Assembly (NCBI RefSeq): GCF_900129285.1 | Contig: NZ_FQUW01000013.1 | Coordinates: 27,375 to 91,374, forward strand | DNA length: 64,000 bases | Source of the DNA: Desulfofundulus australicus DSM 11792 | GTDB lineage: Bacteria; Bacillota; Desulfotomaculia; Desulfotomaculales; Desulfovirgulaceae | Reading direction: 5' to 3' | Part shown: in pieces, positions 9,606 through 16,359 of the stretch | Layout: each line of letters begins with the position of its first letter | How positions within the stretch are numbered: the first letter of the stretch is position 1 | The notes under the pieces: generated by a model | What the model saw: only the letters and a program-made list of their open reading frames with translations | Told to the model about the DNA's origin: nothing | Database searches by the model: none | Made by a program: the position numbers and the translations under genes

Positions 9606-9626
9606 ACGGGTATACAGGTTAATGAA

Positions 9627-9656
9627 TTGACAGGTGCTTTTGACGGGTATTATAAT
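9627..9656 (+). promoter_or_regulatory. SigmaA promoter for trxA
   Basis: TTGACA at 9627-9632 and TATAAT at 9651-9656, spacer 18 bp. Confidence 0.75.
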
Positions 9657-9727
9657 TTAGAAGGTAGTTAATTAACCCTGAGGGAGAGTGAGGGGGATTA
9701 CAGTTTATTGGGAAAGGGGAGAAAGGT

Positions 9728-10057
9728 GTGGTCGGCGAAAATATCCAGACGTTAACAGATGCTAATTTCAAGGAGTTCGTCACTACTGCCCAGGTTCCGG
9801 TGCTGGTGGATTTCTGGGCTGAATGGTGCGGTCCTTGTAAGATGATTGCCCCGGTGGTGGAAGAAATAGCTGCGGAATTTGCGGGCAAGGTCCAGGTGGC
9901 CAAGCTGAACGTTGATGAAAACCAGAAAACGCCGGCAGATTATAAGGTTATCAGTATCCCCACGCTGATCATCTTTAAGAATGGCCAGGAAATAGAGCGT
10001 TCCATTGGTTTTAAAACCAAAAGGGAAATCAAAGCTATTCTGGAAAAGCACTTATAA
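9728..10057 (+). CDS. trxA: Thioredoxin
   Basis: 109 residues with the active site [11 protein letters not shown] and the cis-proline loop SIPTLIIF, i.e. a full-length classical thioredoxin. It reduces protein disulfides in the cytosol. GTG start after GGGGAGAAAGG. It stands alone between its own promoter and a strong terminator. A second thioredoxin gene lies at 28575. Confidence 0.96.
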   Translation: MVGENIQTLTDANFKEFVTTAQVPVLVDFWAEWCGPCKMIAPVVEEIAAEFAGKVQVAKLNVDENQKTPADYKVISIPTLIIFKNGQEIERSIGFKTKREIKAILEKHL

Positions 10058-10080
10058 AGCAATTCGACAGTGAAAATGAG

Positions 10081-10117
10081 GGCACGTTCGATAACGAACG
10101 TGCCTTACTGTTTTTCT
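10081..10117 (+). terminator. Intrinsic terminator of trxA
   Basis: The perfect stem GGCACGTTCG / CGAACGTGCC with loop ATAA is followed by TTACTGTTTTT. Confidence 0.92.
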
Positions 10118-10150
10118 GGAAGCCTGTGGTAATAAAAGTTTAAATTTTCT

Positions 10151-10180
10151 TTGAGAAATTTTTTAATTAAATTGTATTAT
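10151..10180 (+). promoter_or_regulatory. Promoter for the small winged-helix gene
   Basis: TTGAGA (10151-10156) and TATTAT (10175-10180), spacer 18 bp, in an A+T-rich stretch. Confidence 0.55.
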
Positions 10181-10242
10181 CTCGTTAGAGAAATGACCAT
10201 ACTATTAGCAAGGTCGGGGAATTTCAAAGGGAGGTGAAAGTT

Positions 10243-10518
10243 GTGACGGGAATCAGCCTGGTGGAGTATTTCCAGAAAGTTAGTGAGCGTCTGCCCAGTG
10301 AAGCGGAAAGGGTCCTCATTGCCCTGATGGAGCAGGGCAGCATGAATAAGGAGGAACTTTCCCTTACGGCAAAGGTAAAAAGGGCCGTTCTGGACCACGT
10401 GGTCATGCAGCTCTACGCCCTGGGCCTGGTTGACGTCTCCACCGAAGGGAAGAGCAAGATCTGCAGTGTGACCAAACTGGGCGGGGACTTTTTAACCCTG
10501 ATCAAGAAGGCCAGCTAA
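10243..10518 (+). CDS. Small winged-helix DNA-binding protein
   Basis: 91 residues from GTG 10243, placed 7 bp after AAAGGGAGGTG; the GTG at 10234 lies inside that site. The pattern LPSEAERVLIALMEQGSMNKEEL, then a recognition-type helix (VKRAVLDHVVMQLYALGLV) and a beta wing resembles a MarR/ArsR-like winged helix without dimerisation arms. No partner or target gene is evident. It could regulate the structured RNA or rarA downstream, but nothing in the sequence shows this. Confidence 0.65.
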   Translation: MTGISLVEYFQKVSERLPSEAERVLIALMEQGSMNKEELSLTAKVKRAVLDHVVMQLYALGLVDVSTEGKSKICSVTKLGGDFLTLIKKAS

Positions 10519-10543
10519 ACACGGCCGTTCAACTGACTGGTTG

Positions 10544-10565
10544 GCGCCGGCATGGATGCCGGCGT
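10544..10565 (+). other. GC-rich hairpin
   Basis: CGCCGGCA and TGCCGGCG form an 8-bp stem with a four-base loop. There is no T-run, so it is not a standard terminator. It may end the winged-helix gene or belong to the 5' side of the structured RNA that follows. Confidence 0.55.
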
Positions 10566-10590
10566 CTCAGGCTGTTTACAAACTTCTTAC

Positions 10591-10802
10591 GTGCCCTGGT
10601 TTTATGAGGGGGAGCGACCTGGAGTGAGCGCTACCGGGTCAGGCCCGGGCGACGGGATGAGGCGGGTCCGCGGACAGGATGTCCGCGGAGGCCACCTGAA
10701 CACAGGAGGTGTGAATGTGGCCGGTACCCGCCGAAGACCGGAGCCGGGGCCTTTTGGCCCGGCCAGCGATACGACCGGGAGCGACGACTAAAACCAGGGC
10801 AC
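10591..10802 (+). ncRNA. Candidate structured RNA, ~212 nt (possibly raiA-type)
   Basis: The ends form a perfect 14-bp helix (GTGCCCTGGTTTTA at 10591-10604 with its complement at 10789-10802). Inside are GACCTGG/CCGGGTC (10616-10640), a 7-bp helix GGCGGGT/ACCCGCC (10661-10667 with 10726-10732) enclosing a 9-bp hairpin TCCGCGGAC (10667-10689) and GGCCAC/GTGGCC, and a hairpin GCCGGGGCC/GGCCCGGC near 10743-10763. Loops are rich in GAGCGA/GAGTGA. Length and occurrence in a Firmicute fit the raiA motif RNA, but I cannot confirm the family. The short open frame across it has no protein-like features. Confidence 0.7.
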
Positions 10803-10887
10803 ATCTTATCGGGTTCAGAAAACGCAAATTTTTATTTTCAGTGGGTGAATTATTGCCATTTCCACAGCCACTAATTAAGATGAAAAT

Positions 10888-10896
10888 TGCTATAAT
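10888..10896 (+). promoter_or_regulatory. Extended -10 promoter upstream of rarA
   Basis: TGCTATAAT, an extended -10 box. A second TATAAT lies at 10920-10925. Neither has a good -35 box. Either could drive rarA. Confidence 0.45.
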
Positions 10897-11012
10897 GGGG
10901 AGTATAAATAATTTTTTAGTATAATATACACTGGTTTCACCACCTTATATTTCTCATCCATATCGGCCTGACGGGTTTTTTTCAGTATATCAAGGTCAGA
11001 GGTGAGTTTTTG

Positions 11013-12299
11013 ATGGACAACCTGTTCACCCGGTCCCTGGAGCACACGCTGGAGCGGGAAGCACCCCTGGCCGAGCGGATGCGTCCCACCACCCTGGATG
11101 AATTTGAAGAGCAGGCTGCCGTGGTGGGCAGGGGCACGCCTCTGCGCCGGGCCATCGAAGCCGACCAGCTGCGTTCCATCATCCTCTGGGGCCCGCCGGG
11201 GACGGGCAAAACCACCCTGGCCCGGATCATCGCCCGCATGACCAGGGCGCATTTTGCCAGTCTCAACGCGGTCATGGCCGGGGTAAACGATATCCGCCGG
11301 GTGGTCCAGGAGGCAAGGGACCGGCGGGCTTATTACGGTCAAAAGACAATTCTCTTCATAGATGAAATTCACCGCTTCAACAAGGCCCAGCAGGACGCCC
11401 TCCTCCCCTCGGTGGAAAACGGCCTGATTACCCTGATCGGGTCCACCACGGAAAACCCCATGTTTACCGTCAACCGCCCCCTGTTGAGCCGCTCACAGCT
11501 CTACCGCCTGGAGCCCCTTTCCGATGAAGCTATTTACCGTATATTGCGGCGTGCGCTGGCCGATAAGGAAAGAGGTCTGGGGGAGTACCGGGTGGAAATT
11601 GAGCCGGAGGCCATGCGCCATTTCGTCCGGGCGGCTGGCGGCGATGCCCGGGCGGCCCTGAACTTTTTGGAAATGGCGGTGCTGACCACTCCCCCCGGTG
11701 AAGAAGGGGTGCGGCGCATTAACCTGGCGGTGGCCGAACAGGCTTCGGGACGCCAGGTGCTCAAATACGACCGGGAAGATGAGCATTACGATGTGGTTTC
11801 CGCTTTCATCAAGAGCATGCGGGGTTCCGACCCCCAGGCCACCGTCTACTGGCTGGCCCGCCTCATTTATGCCGGGGAAGATCCCGCCTTTATCTGCCGG
11901 CGGATGATGATCCATGCCGCCGAGGATGTGGGCCTGGCCGATCCCCGGGCCCTCCTGGTGGCCACCGCCGCGGCCCAGGCCGTGGAGCGGGTGGGACTGC
12001 CGGAGGCCCGCATCATTATGGCCGAAGCCGCCCTGTATATTGCCAGGGCGCCCAAGAGCAATTCGGTGATCCGGGCCATTGACCGGGCCATGGCCGTGGT
12101 GGAAAAGGAGAGACCCCACCCGGTGCCCGTTCACCTGCGGGATGCCAGTTATCCCGGTGCTGCCGCCCTGGGCCACGGGAAGGGCTACAAGTACCCCCAT
12201 GATTATCCCGGTCACTACGTGCCCCAGCAATACCTTCCCCCGGAACTGGCAGGCAGGATATTTTACGAGCCTTCCGGGGAAGGGGAGGAAAAGGAATAA
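11013..12299 (+). CDS. rarA: Replication-associated recombination protein A (AAA+ ATPase)
   Basis: 428 residues from ATG 11013, behind AGAGGTGAG. The MgsA/RarA signature is complete: [13 protein letters not shown], Walker [10 protein letters not shown], Walker [20 protein letters not shown], sensor 1 GSTTENP, arginine finger region [13 protein letters not shown], and the C-terminal tetramerisation domain ending HYVPQQYLP. It acts on stalled replication forks and gaps. Same position as B. subtilis yrvN. Confidence 0.96.
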   Translation: MDNLFTRSLEHTLEREAPLAERMRPTTLDEFEEQAAVVGRGTPLRRAIEADQLRSIILWGPPGTGKTTLARIIARMTRAHFASLNAVMAGVNDIRRVVQEARDRRAYYGQKTILFIDEIHRFNKAQQDALLPSVENGLITLIGSTTENPMFTVNRPLLSRSQLYRLEPLSDEAIYRILRRALADKERGLGEYRVEIEPEAMRHFVRAAGGDARAALNFLEMAVLTTPPGEEGVRRINLAVAEQASGRQVLKYDREDEHYDVVSAFIKSMRGSDPQATVYWLARLIYAGEDPAFICRRMMIHAAEDVGLADPRALLVATAAAQAVERVGLPEARIIMAEAALYIARAPKSNSVIRAIDRAMAVVEKERPHPVPVHLRDASYPGAAALGHGKGYKYPHDYPGHYVPQQYLPPELAGRIFYEPSGEGEEKE

Positions 12300-12324
12300 T
12301 TCATAGTGAGCTGCTCGGTTTTTG

Positions 12325-12354
12325 TTGACACTACCCGATGGAGTGTGCTACAAT
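12325..12354 (+). promoter_or_regulatory. SigmaA promoter for the rrf2-iscS-iscU-mnmA operon
   Basis: TTGACA (12325-12330) and TACAAT (12349-12354), spacer 18 bp. The A+T-rich block just downstream (about 12369-12392) is a plausible Rrf2 autoregulation site. Confidence 0.75.
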
Positions 12355-12422
12355 CATCCCAGGAAATCCGAGTATTTTAGTATGAATTGAACATGGATTC
12401 ATAACCCGGGGGAGGTGAGGGC

Positions 12423-12881
12423 TTGCGCCTGTCCACCAGGGGCCATTACGGTCTCAAAGCCATGTTCGACCTGGCTCAACATTATGGTACAGAGCCCATC
12501 CCTTTAAAAAGTGTGGCCGTAAGGCAGAACCTTTCCGAGCACTATCTGGAACAGCTGATCGCCAGGCTGCGCAAGGCCGGTCTGGTCAAAAGCGTCAGAG
12601 GGGCTCAGGGGGGGTATATCCTGGCCAGGGAGCCGGGGAAGATTACTGTGGGGGAGATAATCCGGGCCCTGGAGGGACCAATTGCGCCCGTGGATTGTGT
12701 TAAAGAAGTGGAACCGAAGGAGTGCAACCAGGCTGACTACTGCATCAGCCGTATTGTCTGGACCCGGGTGCGGGACAGTATTGCCGAAGTTCTGGATTCC
12801 ATAAGCCTGGCCGATATGTGCCGTGACGCCGAGAAAATCCACCACCAGAACAGGGACTTTGACCAGAAAAGAGGAGGCTAA
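12423..12881 (+). CDS. Rrf2-family regulator, IscR-like (Fe-S sensing)
   Basis: 152 residues. The N-terminal winged helix (MRLSTRGHYGLKAM, LSEHYLEQLIARLRKAGLVKSVRGAQGGY) is canonical Rrf2. The middle carries three cysteines spaced C-x8-C-x5-C (DCVKE..., ECN..., YCIS; about residues 93-108) as in IscR, so [2Fe-2S] binding is likely. B. subtilis CymR at the same locus lacks these cysteines. TTG start after GGGGGAGGTGAGG. It probably represses this operon according to Fe-S demand. Confidence 0.9.
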   Translation: MRLSTRGHYGLKAMFDLAQHYGTEPIPLKSVAVRQNLSEHYLEQLIARLRKAGLVKSVRGAQGGYILAREPGKITVGEIIRALEGPIAPVDCVKEVEPKECNQADYCISRIVWTRVRDSIAEVLDSISLADMCRDAEKIHHQNRDFDQKRGG

Positions 12882-12888
12882 CAATTTT

Positions 12889-14115
12889 ATGACCCGCAGA
12901 GTTTATTTCGATCACAGTGCTACCACTCCCGTACACCCGGAAGTGGTGGAAGAAATGTACCGCTTTTTAAAAGATAATTTCGGGAACCCCACCAGCCTGC
13001 ATTACTTCGGCCAGAAAGCCAGGAAGGCGGTGGAGGAGGCCAGGGAAAAGGTGGCCGCGGCTATTGGTGCCAGTCCCGCGGAAATTGTTTTTACCAGCGG
13101 CGGTACGGAAGCGGATAACATGGCCATTCACGGGGTGGCCTATACCAACCGCAACCGCGGCAACCACATTATTACCTCCGCTGTGGAACACCATGCCGTG
13201 CTCAACACCGTTAAGGCCCTGGGTAAACAGGGGTTTACCGTTACCATCTTGCCGGTGGACCAGTACGGTATGGTCAGTGTGGAAGACGTGGCTGCTGCCA
13301 TTACCGATAAAACCATCTTGATTACCATCATGCATGCCAATAACGAAGTGGGTACCATCATGCCCATTGCTGAAATCGGGCGCCTGGCCAGAGAAAAAGG
13401 CATTTTGTTCCATACCGATGCGGTGCAGAGTTTTGGTAAAATTCCCGTCAATGTTGATGAATTGAACGTGGACCTGCTGAGCATTTCCGGCCATAAAATT
13501 TATGGCCCTAAAGGAATTGGCGCCCTCTACATTCGCAAGGGTGCCCGGTGGAGACAGACCCTCTTCCATGGCGGTGCCCAGGAACGGTTACGCCGGGCGG
13601 GGACGGAAAACACTCCCGGAATTATCGGGCTGGGCAAGGCGGCGGAGCTGGCCATGGCCAACATGGAAAAGGAAGCAGCTTATCTCACCAGGTTGCGGGA
13701 CAGGCTCATTCGTGAGGTGACGGAAAAAATAGATCACGTGCGTCTAACGGGACATCCCACCAAACGCCTGCCCAACCATGCCAGTTTCTGCTTTGAGTTT
13801 ATCGAAGGTGAATCCATGCTTTTGAGCCTTGACCTGCAGGGCATAGCCGCTTCCAGCGGTTCGGCCTGTACTTCCGGTTCCCTCGAGCCGTCCCACGTTT
13901 TGCTGGCCATGGGTATTCCCCATGAAGTGGCTCACGGTTCTATCCGGATAACCCTGGGCAGGGACAATACGGAAGAAGATATAGATTACTTCCTGGAAGT
14001 AATGCCGCCGATAGTGGAAAGGCTCAGGGCCATGTCTCCTCTGGATCAGGAGACGGAATTTGCCCTTTCTGACCGGTGCAATGGTTGCCGGGCCAGTCAT
14101 TCATGTCATGTTTAA
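12889..14115 (+). CDS. iscS: Cysteine desulfurase
   Basis: 408 residues from ATG 12889 (AGGAGG at 12872-12877); in-frame upstream codons overlap the regulator and are rejected. Class V aminotransferase fold: YFDHSATTPV, TSGGTEADN, SGHKIYGPKG with the PLP lysine near residue 203, and the mobile-loop catalytic cysteine near 327 in SSGSACTSGS. It releases sulfur from cysteine for Fe-S assembly and tRNA thiolation. The last dozen residues are unusually rich in Cys/His (CNGCRASHSCHV), beyond the usual end of NifS/IscS. Confidence 0.95.
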   Translation: MTRRVYFDHSATTPVHPEVVEEMYRFLKDNFGNPTSLHYFGQKARKAVEEAREKVAAAIGASPAEIVFTSGGTEADNMAIHGVAYTNRNRGNHIITSAVEHHAVLNTVKALGKQGFTVTILPVDQYGMVSVEDVAAAITDKTILITIMHANNEVGTIMPIAEIGRLAREKGILFHTDAVQSFGKIPVNVDELNVDLLSISGHKIYGPKGIGALYIRKGARWRQTLFHGGAQERLRRAGTENTPGIIGLGKAAELAMANMEKEAAYLTRLRDRLIREVTEKIDHVRLTGHPTKRLPNHASFCFEFIEGESMLLSLDLQGIAASSGSACTSGSLEPSHVLLAMGIPHEVAHGSIRITLGRDNTEEDIDYFLEVMPPIVERLRAMSPLDQETEFALSDRCNGCRASHSCHV

Positions 14116-14133
14116 GGGGGGGGCACCAGAGCG

Positions 14134-14511
14134 ATGTATTCAGAAAAGGTGATGGATCATTTCACCAATCCCCGCAATGTGGGGGAAATTCCCGATGCCG
14201 ATGGTGTGGGTCAGGTGGGCAACCCGGTATGCGGGGATATTATGAAAATCTATATTAAAGTAAAAGATAATGTTATCGAGGATATTAAATTTAAAACCTT
14301 TGGTTGCGGGGCGGCCATTGCCACCAGCAGCATGGTAACCGAAATGGTAAAGGGAAAGACTATAGAAGAGGCCATGCAGGTGAGCAACAAGCAGGTGGCC
14401 GAGGCCCTGGACGGGCTGCCTCCCCAGAAGATGCATTGTTCCAACCTGGCTGCCGATGCCCTGCATGCGGCCATCCAGGATTATCTCAGTAAAAAGAAAA
14501 AAGAAGCATAA
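14134..14511 (+). CDS. iscU: Fe-S cluster scaffold protein
   Basis: 125 residues, starting MYSEKVMDHFTNPRNVG. The three ligand cysteines are in GNPVCGD, FGCGAAIA and KMHCSNLA, as in the clostridial IscU/NifU N-domain; the catalytic aspartate follows the first cysteine. It receives sulfur from IscS, encoded 18 bp upstream. ATG after AAGGGGGGGG. Confidence 0.96.
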   Translation: MYSEKVMDHFTNPRNVGEIPDADGVGQVGNPVCGDIMKIYIKVKDNVIEDIKFKTFGCGAAIATSSMVTEMVKGKTIEEAMQVSNKQVAEALDGLPPQKMHCSNLAADALHAAIQDYLSKKKKEA

Positions 14512-14524
14512 ACAGGTGGATTGG

Positions 14525-15619
14525 ATGAAGCCAAGGGTTGTTGTGGCCATGAGCGGCGGGGTGGACAGTTCGGTCACCGCCGCCCTTTTGGTTGAAAGAG
14601 GCTACGAAGTAATTGGTGTGACCATGCAAATCTGGGATCCCGGTGTTACGGAAGTGGCCGGTGAACACGTGGGATGTTGTTCCCTGGCTGCTGTTGAGGA
14701 TGCCCGCCGGGTGGCTCACCGGCTGGGTATCCCATATTATGTCCTTAATTTCCGCGAAATTTTTGAGGATAAAGTAGTAAACTATTTTTGTGCCGAATAT
14801 CTACGGGGGCGGACACCCAACCCCTGCATTGCCTGTAACCGTTACATTAAATTCGAAAGCTTGTTAAACAAGGCCCGGGCCCTGGGAGCAAATTATATAG
14901 CCACAGGACACTATGCCCGTATAATTTATGACGACGGGCGGGGCCGCTATTTATTGAAACGGGCGGCCGATACCCGTAAGGACCAGACCTACGTGCTTTA
15001 TAATATGACCCAGGAGCAGCTGGCGCACACGCTGATGCCCCTGGGGGATTACACCAAGGAACAGGTGCGTCGGATGGCAGCAGAGAGGGGGCTGCCGGTG
15101 GCGGAAAAGGCCGAAAGCCAGGAAATATGTTTTATCCCGGATAATGACTACCATAACTTTTTAAAGGAGCGGGCGGAGGCACGGATTGAGCCCGGGCCGT
15201 TCCTGGACCTCCAGGGCAATGTTATCGGCCAGCATCGCGGCATTCCTTTTTATACCATCGGCCAGCGACGGGGGCTGGGGATTGCTGCCGGCCAGAGGCT
15301 TTACGTGGTGGATATCGATCCCGAGCGTAACGCTGTCATTCTGGGCCCTGAAGAAGCCATTCTGGGAGATGAACTGGTGGCGGAAGATAATAATTTTATT
15401 TTGATAGAAAAACTTACCGCGCCAATGGAAGTTTCCGCCCAGATCCGTTACAATTCCCGCCCGGCGCCGGCGGTTATCATTCCCCGGGATGATGGCCGGG
15501 TGCTGGTTCGTTTTACAAATCCCCAGCGAGCCATTACCCCCGGCCAATCGGTGGTATATTACCAGAACGATTATGTGGTCGGTGGAGGCGTTATAACCAC
15601 AAAAGGTAAAAAGAATTAA
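14525..15619 (+). CDS. mnmA: tRNA 2-thiouridylase
   Basis: 364 residues from ATG 14525 (AGGTGG upstream). PP-loop AMSGGVDSSV, first active cysteine in NPCIACNRYIKF, second in ESQEICFIP, then the central GQRRGLGI and C-terminal beta barrel. It thiolates U34 of Glu, Gln and Lys tRNAs with sulfur relayed from the neighbouring IscS. It is the last gene of the rrf2-iscS-iscU-mnmA operon, 13 bp after iscU. Confidence 0.97.
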   Translation: MKPRVVVAMSGGVDSSVTAALLVERGYEVIGVTMQIWDPGVTEVAGEHVGCCSLAAVEDARRVAHRLGIPYYVLNFREIFEDKVVNYFCAEYLRGRTPNPCIACNRYIKFESLLNKARALGANYIATGHYARIIYDDGRGRYLLKRAADTRKDQTYVLYNMTQEQLAHTLMPLGDYTKEQVRRMAAERGLPVAEKAESQEICFIPDNDYHNFLKERAEARIEPGPFLDLQGNVIGQHRGIPFYTIGQRRGLGIAAGQRLYVVDIDPERNAVILGPEEAILGDELVAEDNNFILIEKLTAPMEVSAQIRYNSRPAPAVIIPRDDGRVLVRFTNPQRAITPGQSVVYYQNDYVVGGGVITTKGKKN

Positions 15620-15747
15620 ACTTTCCCTGCACTGCAATTCCAGCTTCTAGGATTTATTGTGACAAATGGCGGTTGAGGTGGAGTATTTTTTTGGCCCCGG
15701 CCGGGCATAATGCAAGTGTAAAGTGATAATACAGGAGGCGAAGCTAT

Positions 15748-15921
15748 TTGAATTGCCCGGTTTGTGGTGGCAAAGCTACCGGGAAAGTGGGCCAGGACCA
15801 GTATTACTGCTGGGATTGCTGCGTGGAGTATCGCATTAATAAGGAAGGCGTGCAGATTTACGAGCTGGCTGAGGATGGTAGTCTGGTAGCCTTCGACCCG
15901 CATAACGAATTCCTGCTTTAA
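15748..15921 (+). CDS. Small zinc-ribbon protein (57 aa)
   Basis: TTG start 8 bp after AGGAGG; 57 residues. MNCPVCGG at the N-terminus and YYCWDCC at residues 19-25 supply CxxC and CxxCC clusters, i.e. a treble-clef or rubredoxin-like zinc knuckle. The rest is acidic and unassigned. It lies between mnmA and a YtxH-like gene and is probably cotranscribed with the latter. The function is unknown. Confidence 0.7.
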   Translation: MNCPVCGGKATGKVGQDQYYCWDCCVEYRINKEGVQIYELAEDGSLVAFDPHNEFLL

Positions 15922-15945
15922 TCTTTTATCAGGGGGGTGAAGCTG

Positions 15946-16140
15946 GTGCGTATGAGCTTCTGGCGCGGTATTATTGCCGGCAGTGTACTGGGAGCAGTAA
16001 TTGGTATTCTTATGGCCCCCCCACAGAGAAAACCGGAGCAAAGGAACATTTTTCGCATAGCGCGAAGCGCCCGTCGCGGGTCCAGAACCCAGAGGATACT
16101 CCGGGGAGTCACCAGCAGGGTTACCGATATGATCCGTTAA
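15946..16140 (+). CDS. Small YtxH-like membrane protein
   Basis: 64 residues from GTG 15946 (AGGGGGGTG upstream); ATG 15952 is an alternative. A single N-terminal glycine-zipper membrane helix (GIIAGSVLGAVIGILMAPP) is followed by a strongly basic tail (RIARSARRGSRTQR). This resembles YtxH/YtxG-type stress proteins. It lies 24 bp after the zinc-ribbon gene. Confidence 0.65.
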   Translation: MRMSFWRGIIAGSVLGAVIGILMAPPQRKPEQRNIFRIARSARRGSRTQRILRGVTSRVTDMIR

Positions 16141-16195
16141 ATTGCTGTAGAAGGACGATCGCTGCCCGGCCGGTTTTGCTTCCGGGCAGCTGCCA

Positions 16196-16226
16196 GGTGA
16201 GGTAATACCTCACTTTTTCTTTTTTA
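16196..16226 (+). terminator. Intrinsic terminator before alaS
   Basis: GTGAGGTA/TACCTCAC stem followed by a run of T. A second, stronger hairpin without T-run (GCTGCCCGG/CCGGGCAGC) lies just upstream at about 16160-16190. Confidence 0.88.
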
Positions 16227-16256
16227 GCTCTATATCTTCCATTCAAAGCCTCTCCC

Positions 16257-16286
16257 TTGACACTATCCAGGCACTTTTTGTATAAT
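16257..16286 (+). promoter_or_regulatory. SigmaA promoter for alaS
   Basis: TTGACA at 16257-16262 and TATAAT at 16281-16286, spacer 18 bp. The ~70-base leader holds no T-box. Confidence 0.82.
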
Positions 16287-16359
16287 TACTCCGAAATATG
16301 ATGGGCTTTCTTGTACCGGCGAAGAGCGGTTTTTCTTTTTAAACGGGAGGTAAAGGATA

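Noticed and set aside
10552..10791. Small open frames on both strands over the structured RNA
   Set aside because: Composition is dictated by the RNA helices; no conserved protein features are visible.
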